Assembly (NCBI GenBank): GCA_003344405.1
Contig: NOWV01000028.1
Location: 248,001-312,000 of the forward strand
Reading direction: 5' to 3'
DNA: 64,000 nt
Origin: Trichoplax sp. H2
Taxonomy: Eukaryota; Placozoa; Uniplacotomia; Trichoplacea
Position numbers and translations under genes: made by a program. Position 1 is the stretch's first letter. Each line of letters begins with the position of its first letter. Below the pieces are notes generated by a model, which was given only the letters and a program-made list of their open reading frames with translations, did not search any database and was not told the DNA's origin. This document shows, piece after piece, positions 40,530-54,385 of the stretch.

Positions 40530-41020
40530 TGCAAGACTTTCAATCTGGGTACAAGATAGTAAGACTATAGAAACGTTGTACGAGGATGAACATGTTACTC
40601 CTCTGTAAGGCGGAATCAGGCTGAGGTTGAGCGTACAGCCAGTCGATGTAAACGTCAAATAGATGTCGAGAGGTATCGGTAGCCATTTGCACTGGTAGGC
40701 TTTCATTCTGGGTACAAGGTACCAAGACTATAGAAACGTTGTACGAGAATGAACAAATTACTTCTGTGTAGTGCGGAATCAGGCTGAGGTTGAAGGTACA
40801 GCCTGTAAATGTAAACGTAAAACAGATGTCGAGAGGTATCGGCAGCCATTTGCACTGGTAGACTTTCACTCAGGGTGCAAGGTACCAAGACTATAAAAAT
40901 GTTGTACGACGATGAACAAATGACTTCTCTGTAATACAGAATCAGGCTGAGATTGAGGGTATATCCAGTAGAAGTAAACTTCAAATAGTTGTCGAGCGTT
41001 CTCGGCGGCCATTTGCACCT
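40530..41020. repeat. 163-bp tandem repeat, three copies
   Basis: The marker AAGACTATA recurs at 40561, 40724 and 40887, exactly 163 bases apart. Copies share the segments around GATGAAC, GAATCAGGCTGAG and GCCATTTGCAC. Both a 107- and a 109-codon minus-strand frame run through the array. As 163 is not a multiple of three, each frame reads successive units in different phases, so they are probably by-products of the repeat rather than a protein. Confidence 0.88.
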
Positions 41021-41984
41021 CAGCAAGAAGACTTGAGTTACTTTGCCTTTGCTAGTACGACATCTGTTTTACACATATTAGTGCACTTGACTTAGTCACG
41101 TCCATTATTCCTGTCCTGTACTTTTGCTACCAAGACTGTCATGGTCATTTTCTAGTGGTCCATGGCATGGTGGAGTGTCGTTGTAGTTCCTATACGTGCA
41201 TGGTATTTAGTAGTCCAGGACACTGTACACTATACACCGTATGGTACAGTATGCAACACTAATCAGCTTGCACTGCAGTACAATACTGCTGGACTCCACT
41301 ATGGCGTCAGACCATCAGACGATCGTGTTCTACTCGCTCAACCTACAGTACTATATTCCCCGTAGTCCATGATACTGTACACTGTGCACTGTAAGGTACT
41401 GAACGTACGTGCCAGTCATGTTCACCAAACTGAAGCACACGAGCGGGAAATCGTCTCTATTGAAAGTGCATTGCAGATTTGCAGCGGCCATTGCGCTTGA
41501 TTCTTCCTCATCCATGCATGGAGGTCTGGGTGATAAATTAATCCTTGCCTTACTGAAAGAAACTTCTACTATTGCCTTACTAAGATTGCTGCTCCATCGA
41601 GGATTGAATTGAATTGAACTGGACTGCAGCCATAGCGTTGAATCAGTTATTTTGGATATCCAAAGGCTCAGCCAATTGATTAATTAATATTCTTATTATT
41701 CACTCTTACTCCACAAGTAGACGAGTAGATCGACAACTGCTACGCTCGTATCGGATTAAGGTAAGAGAGATTGGCTAAACTTTGCCATGGCTATATCGTC
41801 ATTCTTTCTTATCCAGTTAAGCATGTTTCTACAACAGGAGAAATGATAGCGAGTTCGTCTTGTCTAAGCATACAGTACATAGACACATTCGATTAGGCTA
41901 ATCGTTTAGTTGTTGCGCTCATACAACAGTTCATTCAACCATTTCTATCCAATACGAGTTTGATAATACTCCCATCTTATGCTA

Positions 41985-42285
41985 ATCATTATGACGAAAG
42001 TTTCTTGGTAGTAACTCGTTGACTTGAAGATCTCTGGCAGTTCTTGACTTTAGGCATGATCATTCGTAAGCTCTATTTCCTTCATAGTCATATATACAAC
42101 TGTCATTTTTGACTTTAAAGATAAATGACGGCTATATCCTTGTTTACTCCTATTGATCATGACGAAAACTTCTTGCCAGTTGCATACAGTTATCCCAGTC
42201 TTACGCTTACTTTATCATTGCATGACTTTAGGCATGGTCATTCATAATAAGCTCTCTTTCCTTCATGGCATACGTACAACGGTCA
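41985..42285. repeat. Diverged direct repeat, about 130-bp units
   Basis: Two units, about 41985-42115 and 42153-42285, share ATGACGAAA, CTTCTTG, GACTTTAGGCATG and CTTCAT segments. The offset is 168-178 bases because of small insertions. No coding content is seen. Confidence 0.6.
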
Positions 42286-43090
42286 TTTTACTGGACAATT
42301 TAAAACATGCTTACTGATCGACCTGTTTATAAGCTTACCACAGTGCACAGTGGTATTGGCTAGCTAAACCCCAATGATTGATATTTGACTAGAATTAACC
42401 ATCATCAGTCTGTAGGATGTGACGCGACTTGAAAGCTAAAAATCCCCAAAATTGTTGATGGTAGGAACATGTCGATACTGGCTGCGTTTTCAACCATACT
42501 GCATTAGTTCGAACAAGTAGTATTGAACGCTTTAAAGTCACATCGACACTTGTACAAGATCATTTCCATGTGGTCGACATACATACAAGTACACTAGACT
42601 GCACAGTATATACTGTATAGTGCAATCATGGCTACAGGATAAACTATTTTTAATAATCAATTCATAGTCATTCACAATCAAAGTAGAATTGATTGCCTGA
42701 GAAGTAAGTCAACATCAACGATCGCCTATTTCACTAAACACTTGAACCAAATAGGACTACTATTTTAGCATGCCAATCCATTCTATATATAAGCCTAATT
42801 GTTTTTGCTACAGTCATGGTACGGCTAACTTGAACGAACTCCAATCTTATTTATGACTGATGTCCATAGCAGGAAAGTTTTTAATCTATTATTACTGGTA
42901 CAAATATGGTGGAAATACCATTAGAATGCTGTACTACTGTAGCGTGGTCTACACCATATACGTGCTGATTCTTTCTCACATTTGTCTATCGACTGTTGCA
43001 ACCATACACTATTTATACAAACGTAATACTGTATTAATTGATTTTGGACTATTGCATTGAACAGCTCCGACAATATCCACAACAATCAAC

Positions 43091-46000
43091 ATGCCACATC
43101 TATCAAAGCCTTATAAAATTTCCTCCTTTATGCCCTATTGTAAACCATCCATTGAAAGATTGGATAACTTACCAACACCTCCAAACAGACAAGGTGGAAC
43201 CTGTGAAAATGGATGGCAGTGTTGGCTGTATCAAAGCTCTCATTTGGAAGTTCTTGACTGTGGAAATGGTAATTAACAGTAACATTGTAGTAATTGTTCT
43301 GATCGCTTGTGTTGGCATGGTATTCCTTGACCATTTGCAAATTATATAATACGTACATACAGTAAATTTCCAAAACTGAATTCTAGATTAAAATAATTCT
43401 TGGTGTCAAAAATTACGTAATCGGATGAATTCTGATTCTAATCGCAGTACAACACTTAGATAAAGTAGCTTTTTGCATTGAGCTAAATACTGAGTTAACC
43501 TTGCATATGGATACTAATTTCAGTAGTCTACATAGAATTACATAGGTACTGCCAAGGAATAGTGCGATATGAATAAAATTTGTACATTATGACAATACTT
43601 GCTTTTATTCCAATCGACTTTATCTTATATCATAGAATTAATCTTCAAATTTATCATCGCTTTAATTAAGGTAACTGTATCTCATCGTGGAATTGGAAGA
43701 AAGACTCATCTGCTACGATAGTTGGGGTAGATGAATTCTCATCGCATAATTCAAACATGTTAGTGATGGCTATATCAACCACAACCAACAGCTTTCTGCG
43801 TGCAGACAGTGGATTACTTTATCTTTATGATCCTGCTATTTCTCGAGTTGTTAAAGCAATTGAGTTACCATTTACTCCCACCTTTGTTTCTACCATGACA
43901 ACCGATGGTGGCCCAACAGCTACTCCGGCCAACTTTGGCAATGCTTTAAGGCTTTTTTTTGGTGTTGTAGCCCTTGGTGCTGTTGATGGCAGTATTTATT
44001 TACTTGACATGGGGATGGACGATCAAAGTTTAGTTTGTGATGAAAGTTGCCCTAGAAATGTTCAAATAATTGATGCTGGCACAACGGCAGACTATGCTAC
44101 ACTCCGTTCAACTGCAAGGAAATATCAAATGCATCTATGTTTGCGTTTAGGAGGTGAAAAAAACTTTCTCCATATTTTTAAAGTTGTACTGTTCTTTATT
44201 GTACTGCGCTGTAGTCAATGATAGCTAATTAACTGATCTGGCCTACTTTTCCCTAACTCAATTCAATTGATATTATCTATAACGTAGTATGAAATATCGT
44301 TGATATCTTACTGTTGATCTAAACTATTCTTTTGCAGCCAAATTTCAAGAGAATGGAAAATTCTGTTACTTCTATTCCGACTTCAAACAGTATCGCAGTT
44401 TTTCAAAGAGTAAGAAGAGATTTTTGTGATAAATTATTACAGTATGTCATGTAGAGATTAGGTTATGAATAGTACAGTAACTTTTACAATATAGCTATTA
44501 TTTGAAATCATGTACTTAAATATTGCTATATAATGTCTTTTTTGCTTGCTTTGCAGAGGAAGCCGAAGTTACCTGTTTAAAGTATATTCAGCAAATCAAT
44601 TGTATTGTTGCGGGTTTAAAATTCGGAGGGATTCAGTTCTACAACTTAAAAGATTATTCATTAATGTATGAGCAACCTTTTCTACTAGTTCATTGTTAAT
44701 AACAACTTTATACACATGTTATTAATAATATACCCTTGCAATTGTTCTATCTTACGGGATTAGTTGTAATATGCTGTTATTTGTGTTCTAGACATAGCGT
44801 AAATGTCTTTTTAGATGATACTATAAATGGAATTCCTATTACCCATTTTGTATATCAAGAACCAGAAGATGATCCTAAGCCATTCTGCTATTTATGGGCT
44901 GCTTCAGGGTCGTCACTGAAAGACTCAACGTAAGACATGATTTAGCCTGATATCAGTAAATAGAGTTGGACAATCGATTCAACATTTATATTATTAACGG
45001 TAAATAACCGAAAAACTCTTTATGGTATTGCAGGAACCCTTCTAGTTCTGCTGTAATAAAAATGTATCAACTAAAATTTAGCCAGCGTGAAAAATTAACT
45101 GAAAGATTTTATTACATGGTATGAAAATTTACAACAAAAGCGATTGCTAACTGTAACTACAGTTGATGTTCAACAATAATGAATATTGAAAGTTGACGTG
45201 AAATAGGACAGTCAGTTAGCCACAAAGTAATGTAACATATATTATCATCTATCTTAGGCTCTTGAATCCTGCCACCCAGTATTCACTCACACCTTATCCA
45301 GCAATTGCTATTCACTATTGAATGACGCAAATGATAGCCGTTTGATATCGTGTTTTGCTATTGGTATTTTAATCTGATTTACATTGCATTTGATTTAAAA
45401 TAATAATAAGCACTTGTTTTTTAGTTGCAAGCTTATTCTTGAGGATTTTTGTACAATTTGTTACGATATAGAACGACCGATTCGAGATAATGATGGAGTT
45501 AATGTAAATTCTACGCTAGCGGCTTTTATTTGGGAATCGTATAATATTGGGTCTAGTGCCTCACCTGTTTGTTACATTGGCATATTCAATATCAACGTAT
45601 GGTATCACATGCATTTACCGTCTTACTTAAAGTAAGTATTTATTCGACCATTATATATCAATGTGAGGATATACGTATTGTAATTCAATGATTTTGACTT
45701 TGGAAATAATAAAATTAAAAAATTGTTCGATTGCTCGTATTCTATTTCAATAGCCCTAGCTATGTAGATAAGAGTGGTGCTTGTCCTTTTTTTGCATTTA
45801 CCGATATGACAGAAGTAGCCCATTCTGCTATTGCTGATAATATTCTAGTAAGTTTGCTAAGTAATTTGATTTATCTGTTGACCATATACTATCACGGTTG
45901 ATAAATTTGTAGCGTAATTAATACTGATCGATCTATCCTAATCTCTCACTTAGGTTGCAAATATCAATAGAAGAAAATTAACTCGTTATCAACCTTCATC

Positions 46001-49000
46001 CAATGTAGCCACAGAGCAAACATCATGGCCCTGGTCATTATCCTTTGGTAACTTTCGAGATCGATATGCAATATGACAATGATTTATAACCTATAAATGA
46101 ATAGAATTATCATGTGATTGAATCACTATACAAATATGTATCGTATATGATTAAATAGTCATTATCACAGTTAGGTTAAAATTAATACTGTGTCAATGCT
46201 ACACTAGTACATCTGAACGCAATATCATAAATATGTGCCAACTTGCTTACTCCACTATGTCCGTATAGTATTGGGCATAGGATCATCTTCATCTTATATA
46301 CTAATATTTTAGCCTAAATTTTTTGGGGTAGATACGCTTTTTGTAATGGACACAGGACTGATAGAAGTTGAATCGTTAGGTGTTCAACTCAATGCGTTAG
46401 CTACTTTAAACAATGATGGTCCTTCTGCTCTAAGAAATCCACAAGACATTTTTCAAGCTTTTGGCATGGCTGGAATTTTACCAGCGAGTGTAGATACCAA
46501 GACAACTAATGCTGCAGTAAGTGTTATTAGCAAGTGACACGATATGTAATGCTATAGAACTCATTTAGAATTCTTTTATTGCGCAAAGGAGCAACGCTTA
46601 GCAATCTTAACAACTTGCTTAGAAGAAGGGTCATCATCATTTATATCCTCCTGTATTAAGACTTGGTCTAACATCGGTTCGTAGAAACTAGAAGTTTTTT
46701 TGCTATATTTTGTGCGCACTAGGTGATATAATTTCCTTAATTATTCTCTAAATTGTAGATTACTCCAAATCTGGATGCTCTCTACGTCTTGTGCTAGAAT
46801 GGGCTTGGTTATTAGTAAACAATTACAAAAATTCGCTTGACGAATTGTGTAAGTATTCGCTTGACAATTGTGTGAGTGATCGTTGAAGATACAAAGAAAT
46901 TTTTTCCTATATTTAATTAGCTATTTCTGATCTTCACACTTTTTAAAACAGGCGAACCAATCTTCGACGGAAGAGCTTTAAGTATTGGAGATAGCACCTA
47001 TAAAACTTTGCGCAGATATTCTGGATTATTTCGTTATTTGACTTTAAATTTTTGTGGTCTCATCGATTATTCCGATAATACAACGGAACAAGGTTATCAT
47101 TAATTAGTAGGATATCAATTTTACTACATTTGTACTGTGTATTCTAATTACTTTTGCGCTATATTTAGGTGTGGCTGAATTAGAAAGCAAATTGCAAGCA
47201 ACCTTATTTATTAATGAGGTATATCATAAAAATCATTACTATTAAATTAAAATAATTCTTAAATCTAAAATTCATCATTTAAATATTCGTAATTATATTA
47301 TTTAGTGGCTTGACGTATTACTTTGGCTTCTTGGTAATGAGATCTTACCAGAAGTAGCAGGTTTAAAAAATGTCTTAATACTTTTCGTATGATGCTATTT
47401 TAAAAATGATGATCTTATTATCATACGCTATTTATCATGATTTACTGATATTTTATCGGTTGCAGAGGAAGTTGCCTCATCCGATACTAGGTGAAAAAAT
47501 ATTTCCTCACAGATATTTTCCTTTTATTATCATTATAATCTTTAACTACTCCTTGTTTGCTTGACACCGCAGCCTGGTCTGTTTTCCTACTAAGGCTATA
47601 TTTGCCGAATATCTGGAAGCCCGAAGGCAACTTTTATATACAGATCAAGGGTAAATTTAAAGTTTCTAAACCTGTTAATATACTATTGAAGATTTATATG
47701 TTATTTACAATAGATAATTTACTTATTCATCAAGGGAATTAAGAACGTGCGATACAGGATTAATGATCGATGGGATAATCGCACTACTAAAAAGTCCGGT
47801 AGATGAAATTTGGGGTCCTAGCGCAAATGGACGCGGAGTCTACCCTCCTCCAAGCTTACATGTAAAATATCTTTTACATTATCATCACTATCTATCACAA
47901 TTTGATATATATATACAAGCGACTCGACGTAACAATCTGTAACCTAATATCTCGATATTATCTGATTGCAGGCTCTGCTGAATATATATTTTATTCATAG
48001 CCCTGATGTCAAAATAAAACACAGCATTGTATCTTTTCAAACGTAACCAATTTAGGATACTAGCAATGCAAATCGTTGAAGAATATGCTGTTTTTCTTTG
48101 GAAACTTTTCTTTAATTTTCAATCACCAGATTTTTTACGCGTTGCTGGACTTAGGAAAAAAGTATGAAACTTTTAGTGATCTTGCTTCAGAATTCGCAAT
48201 TAGATTCGGATTAGAGAAAGGTTTAACGAAGCTACTTTATGGCCTCTGGTTACTAGATGGGCATCAGTTCGATGTAAGTATGCAAAATTGAATTATCTTC
48301 CACATTATAAAATCTAAATTATTATTTTATTACTTAACCCAATAGCTTGCCGTAGAAACTTTACGAAATCCAGTAATTAATGTTCAAATCGCTGAATGGC
48401 AAAATGAGCGAATTCTGAGGACCTTACTGCGACATAGTAATTTTATTAAATATTACTTTTAATAATGGCTATTTTGAACATCAGAATCGATTAACTGCAT
48501 CCTCTTCTACATAGACCGTCTTAGATTATGTCTACAGTATTACCGAAATGTACAATTACAGACTCGTATTTCTAATAACAAACGACTGGTCTTTGAAATA
48601 CTGATTGCAAATGGGTATACCTATCATTGTTATGCATTGTTAAAAATTTGTAGATTTTTCATTCGTTATGAAATTACGTTTGAGTAATATTATTAACTGT
48701 AGTTTCAAATATTTTAAAAAAATTTTAGTTTGGTGGCGGAGGCATTATCACTGCAGGTATAGTTTTTATGGCATTTATAACCAATTATATAGGCAGCAGT
48801 GTAGGCTGTAAGCTAATATTCAAAATTATGCCTTTTATAAGCCTTCGGACAAGGATTTATTTTACTACATCCTCGAGGAAAGCGACAAGTGTAAGACATA
48901 TGACATTTTGATAATTGGAAGTTGAATCCAAAAGTTCTTTTATTTCTCTTATTGCACTTATTTTGATTCTTAACAGACGGACACCTGACGGAGATATCAG

Positions 49001-52000
49001 GAATAATAAGCAGTGATGAAGACATTGTAAGTTTCTTCTAGTAGGTACAACAATAGATAAAATAGTTAAATACTAACACTGTAATATGTTTAATAAGGCA
49101 AAATTTACCGAATGGTTGGAAAAGAAGTCACATCCTTCTAAATATGAATTGCTAGTCGATTTTTATGTCCAACGTGGACGCTATCCAGAAGCAGTTGCTG
49201 CTATGGAAGGACTGACCGCAAGAGCAATGGTAGCTATATATGTTTTATTTTACAGATAATATGCTTGGATAAGCTTTATTATGATTGCGTATTATATATA
49301 TCTAATAATTAGGACGCCCCTAACTATGATATGGATCGTCTTCGCTCGATGAATATTGCGATCAACGGAATAAAGCAAACTATTCCGAATATTCACCAAA
49401 AGTTACTGTCCATAAAGTCACCACATACACCAAATGAAAAATGTAAAAAATCTTGTTACAGAAAATACTATATACAATACATTAACTGCTTGGATTTTGC
49501 TTCCGGTTAACTTTATAAATCTACATTTTTACAACATAATCTGATATTGTTTTACCATTTAGTTACAAAAGATTGCACGCCACTGTCGGTTGACATGAAA
49601 TACTCTCAATTTTCGAATCGATCGTCGACGGAAATGTTAGGTAAAATCGTAACAAAAGTGGAGGAAGTTAGGCGTAGTTGTAAAACCAGAGCAACAAAAT
49701 TTTTGCCTTTTATTAGTCCCCCCCTACTTCCTTCCGATAGCCGAGAAGCCAGGTTAGTTCTAATAATTTCAGGGTATCAGAAATTTATGGAAAGTTAGAT
49801 TACTGATGTTAGGCGATCGTTTATTTTTTTGATATAGCCCTGTCAGTAACTACGGAAAGAAGGTAACTAACAACAATAAGAAAGGATTAAACAATGTATC
49901 TATCTTTCAGAGCTATCCTAGAGTTTGCATATTATGTTGTATGTGGCCTCAAAAATGTTGTAGTAATCAGTCATTAAATTTCAGGATATATCAGATCCGG
50001 AATCGCTCGAAAAGATTCTACATAGACGGTATGGCAAACACAGTTAGATAAACTTTGGTATTAATAATTTTTTAGCATAGCTTAGTAGAAATATTACTGA
50101 AAATTTAATAGGCCAGCATATAGTTCCTATTCGCAAGAGCAACTCAGTCGTATGGAATTATTGCGGGTAGGATATGCTATACAATACTGCATTAAATTAA
50201 AAATTCTTTTGTTGGTTTCGCCTTTAACAAGAAATGAATGTTCCAAATGATTTACTCGTAGAAATTGACTGCAGAAAACAAAGTAGTTAAAAAGCATGTA
50301 CAATTAAATGTTGGCGATCAAAAAGATATCTTGGTAATTTTCAAAACAATATTAGCAATAATTTAAGAATTCCAGTTTAATATTTTTATTGCCTAACTGC
50401 TTCTATTTGGGAATTCGTAAGGCTAATAACATTGGGAACGATGTTAGGAAAGGTGTTATGCCGCTCCCTGACACCGTATTAAAAGTGCGTACTGTGATCT
50501 ACAACTTCCGTAGGGAATTACGAATAAAATTAGCTACAAACATGTAAAATTTATGTTTTACTACTGATATATCTTTAGGTACACCATATCACACCGAAAT
50601 CAGATAAATATTTTGCAACTAGAACTGAGAATAGAGCTATCGGAGGCATGCCCAGTAATTTAGAAGGCGGTAAGTACTGTATTGTATATCATATATTTTG
50701 TTAAAAATTTGGTTAATTTCATATACGGTTTGAATGGCAGATGCTGTGACCAATACTTATACGACACCGCAACGCAAGATCCTTAGGCAATGTATTGTAA
50801 ACTTTTCATATGATATCACAATTGTTCATCACGGTAAAAGTGAAAAATAGCCTGTCTCTTAATTTTATAACTATTTTATTAGCTATTGAACCATCTAGTA
50901 CTCGAGCATCAAGACCTTTTTCAGCTAGACCGCGTGTCAGTTTTAAAGACCAACAGCATCATAACTCTTCATCCGACGATAGTAGTTTGGTAATGCTATT
51001 TATACTTTTAATAGCTAAACTCAATTCGTTACGGTTTTTTATATCGTTTGATTCTTTGTAGATGGATTCTAAAGATAGTCAGAGTATGGATGTGGACATA
51101 CAAGAAGAATCAATTAGCGATAAAAATGACTTAGATAATGACTCTGATGATGGTCCTGAAGTCATCCTTTTAGAAGGTACTCCATTAACAACAAATGATA
51201 AAGTGACCGCAAGACGCACGAAGGGCGAATCTTCAGTAGCTCATCCCTCGCGCAGCAGTGCTGTGGCCTCCTTCGTAGATGACAATGAAGATGTTTCTGA
51301 TGAGAACTTGGACCCAGATAATGACAGTAACATCCATGAGATGGATATTATCCCATCATTGAAGGATAATCCTGATATTTTCCGTATAAGTACTACTGCT
51401 CCTGTTGTCAGTACTTCAAGTATAAAAGAACCGAAAACTCCGAAAACTCTTGATAGTTTACCAATTTTGAACTCTGAATTTGGTGCCTTGGATTCCACCC
51501 ATGACAAAAGTTTTCGAATGAAATTAAGAAGTTCTGATGATATTTCTATGTTATCCTCTGAACTATCGCCTACAAGTACTATAGATCTCAGTGCTAGGTC
51601 GATTTTATCATCTACTTTGGCAATGGCTCATTACAGAGTGCCTCAACATTATCGATCCATCCTGGAACACTCTCCACGAGTAACGCGATCTATGAGTAAA
51701 AAACTGGCCAAGATTGCGTCTGGAAAATCAAGTGTTGCGGAGCCTTCTTTCAGTCAGCAAAGGTATTAGTACTGTCCATGACTTGCGCTAATCTAGAAAT
51801 GATGATTACGATTTCACCACATCGTTCGAATAAAGTATTCAATTCAAAGAATTGTAATTCGGAAAGTACAAGCTGAGACTTAGTACTTCTTGTAGCTTTA
51901 TGTTTAGTTACTGCAATTAACATATTGGTTGTTGTTCGCTAGCATGCTTGTGTAGTAGCAAGTCGTGATTTTTAAGGCACATTCATCTTCTCAATCTTAA

Positions 52001-52317
52001 TAAATTACATTTACCGTTTGCATACTTGTTTGACTAAAATGAACTGGTTTATTATTTTACTACATAGTCAAGTAAATTCAGAAAATATACCAATGAAATC
52101 AGCAAGAAAAATGAAATCGAACTACTCCAGGATCCCAGAAACTAACCGGGCGGAAATTGAGACTTCAAAGAAAGCTAGTTCGAATTTTTCAAATAGCCCT
52201 TTATCTTTCAAAATGCCCGCCAAAATTTTAGCACCAACATCTTCGCAACCTCAAAAGACTACTAAGAAAGGAGTTAACCTAAGAACCAAAAGCAGGAGAA
52301 AGAGTGCTCGAAGATAA
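43091..52317 (+). CDS. AHCTF1: Nucleoporin ELYS (AHCTF1)
   Basis: Nuclear pore subunit that binds chromatin and recruits the Y-complex after mitosis. Thirty-nine phase-consistent exons, 1603 aa (human 2266): 43091-43268, 43671-44153, 44338-44409, 44557-44665, 44792-44929, 45034-45118, 45258-45349, 45425-45631, 45754-45847, 45954-46047, 46332-46516, 46589-46676, 46759-46848, 46952-47092, 47169-47218, 47306-47360, 47466-47490, 47573-47650, 47744-47861, 47972-48028, 48130-48273, 48346-48436, 48515-48614, 48729-48756, 48842-48890, 48977-49026, 49098-49229, 49313-49442, 49563-49752, 49838-49862, 49985-50028, 50112-50166, 50262-50333, 50422-50484, 50579-50669, 50741-50791, 50883-50989, 51062-51762, 52068-52317. 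The N-terminal 500 aa are the beta-propeller (VVKAIELP, YQEPEDDPKPFCYLW, GIFNINVWYH). Residues about 520-1050 are the helical ELYS domain (LVLEWAW, LMIDGI, YPPPSLH). The rest is acidic and Ser-rich, ending in a basic tail (RRKSARR). An in-frame stop at 43058 precedes the ATG. Junctions at 45349, 46589 and 50484 are least certain. Confidence 0.93.
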
Positions 52318-52489
52318 AATTTTCTTCCTAGAAATCGAATGAATGTACTGTAAATCTAAATTATTATTTAAGATCGATTGTTGACACATGATCTAGTGAT
52401 TCATAGATAGACAGCTAGTATTAAATATTGTACTGTAAACTCGTATCGTAAACATTCAATCATGCTTGGTACGATATCTACTTACACTT

Positions 52490-52495
52490 AATAAA
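52490..52495 (+). promoter_or_regulatory. Candidate polyadenylation signal of ELYS
   Basis: AATAAA 173 bases after the ELYS stop codon. In AT-rich DNA this hexamer is common by chance, so only its position supports it. Confidence 0.4.
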
Positions 52496-53639
52496 TGGCC
52501 TACTGCGAAGATTTGTAAAATTTCGATCACTTGAAAGAGACTTATTTTTTTTCCTTATACCTTGTACAGTAAACTGCCTCGTTTCTTATGTAAGGACAGC
52601 AAATTATTACTCTCAGATTTTGTTATTACGAAAGTATTCAGAAGATGTTATTGATGGTATACTGATCGTGCTATACATTTAGATTAGGAAAAGAACCATA
52701 AAATAGAATAAATTCCTAGATACGCGTATTTTAAGTTAAATTATGTAGTATATTTCAAAATAGAAATATATTAACTACAGTGTCCATGGTTATATTGGAC
52801 TTTCATGGTGAAAGTATGCTCCGAAAATACTTTATTTTTATTTAGCGTAACTTAATGGTGATGCATTTGTACGTTTCTAAGATCTGCTTGTAATTTGATT
52901 CTGGCTTCAGCCGGTAACCTATCCAGAGTGATTTTTCACCGTCTTGTCATAGAATATCCAGTTTATCAAAGTATATTTCTATGGCTTTGAACTTATAGCT
53001 GAACGTCGTTGCGATTGCGTAATTATATAATTCATAAATAGTATGATGAAATAAAAATGATTCTCATTTACGTTTACAATAATTAATGGATATTACATTT
53101 AACGTCTTTAATAGTTACATTTACGTTTTATATAAAATTAATGTATTACTGTATTGGGTATTCTACAATATCAGTCTATTGCATCAGAAGGAATGAACAA
53201 CCAATCTAACCATAGGACTGGACACTTGAGCATACGAACCACTACTTCAGTAAATTATTAGCAAAGCGTAACTCATAAAGTATGAGCGCTGTATGTGCGA
53301 TAATTTGCAATATACTGTACTTGCACACAATATATTGCAATTTAGTGTTGAGTGATAACCAATAGATATTAGTGCCCATCGTTTGTACTGTACACTAACT
53401 TAATTTCTTGCGAAACTTAGTACTTCAACACCATTTAAGATTGCAGCTGTGATCGCTATTCAACGTAAATCTACATACTAATACATTGTATGGGCCTACT
53501 GGATAGTCCCTGATAATTGCATGAATATACGCTTTCTTTTTGCCATCGATATTCCTACTCGCGATAAACCAATGCTATAGTTTTACTTCTGGAAAGAAAA
53601 AACTTGAAAAGGTATCCAAGTATCATATAGGATTTGACC

Positions 53640-54385
53640 TTCATATGTACCTATTCATGGTCTGCTCTGTTCTTCTCGTTACCGACAGCCTAGACCTCTC
53701 ACCAAGTTCGTGCGCTAGTTTAGCAGTAAGCCCTGACAGTGGATACCTCTATATTGTAATCATAGAGACAAAATAAGATTTTTCTTTTTATCTCTATGAT
53801 TGGAACTTGGGGTCAGATATATGCCAATTCCTGGTATGTTCTGGTCTTCTCATTAAAGATCGCCTAGATCTCTTATCAAGCTTATACGCTAGGTTAGTAG
53901 TAAGCCCAGATAATACCTCCATCTCTACGACTGAAACTTGGATCAGATATATGCCAATTTCTGATCTGTTCTGGTCTTCTCATTAATGATAGCCTAGATC
54001 TCACATCAAGCTTATACGCTAGCTCAGCAGTAAATCCAGACCATGAATACCTCCGTATTGAAAGTATAGAAGCAGAACTTTCTATTTTATCTCTATGACT
54101 GAAACTTAGATCAGATATATGTCAATTCATGGTCTGTTCTGGTCTTCTCATTAATGACAGCCCAGATCTCTCATCCAGCTCAGGCTCTAGCTCAGCAGTA
54201 AGAATGTAAATACGGGTGTCTCAACATTGGTGAATATCTCTATGTTGATCAGATCTACGTATGCCTATTCATGGACTGTTCTAGTCTTCTCATTAATGAT
54301 AGCCCAAACCTCTCATCCAGCTCGGGCGCTAACTCAGCAATAAAAGACCGCGTATACCTCCATATTGCAACCATGGAGATATGAA
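53640..54385. repeat. Degenerate tandem repeat, five copies
   Basis: Five units start near 53645, 53821, 53951, 54119 and 54260. They share TGCCAATTC-ATGGTCTGTTCTGG, CTTCTCATTAATGA, CTCATC-AGCTC and CTAGCTCAGCAGTAA segments. Unit length varies between about 130 and 176 bases because of a variable spacer. The array ends about 575 bases before the F-box gene start. Confidence 0.82.

Larger units (their letters stand above)
35261..43090. other. Long intergenic region with several repeats
   Basis: About 7.8 kb between the divergent NAD kinase and ELYS genes. It holds a 141-142 bp tandem array, a pentamer-repeat block at 36.39-36.64 kb with weaker copies at 41.2-41.4 kb, a 163-bp tandem array and a 168-178 bp direct repeat, each listed separately. 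Open frames of 60-110 codons occur but lie mainly in repeats or lack family features. No gene is supported. Confidence 0.5.

Noticed and set aside
40530-41020. Regularly spaced repeats resembling a CRISPR array
   Set aside because: The whole 163-bp unit is repeated with no unique spacers, and the genome is animal.
46313-46331. Alternative acceptor after ATTTTAG for the ELYS exon ending 46516
   Set aside because: It would be phase 0 after a phase-1 donor at 46047; the acceptor GGGGTAG at 46331 is in phase and preserves similarity.
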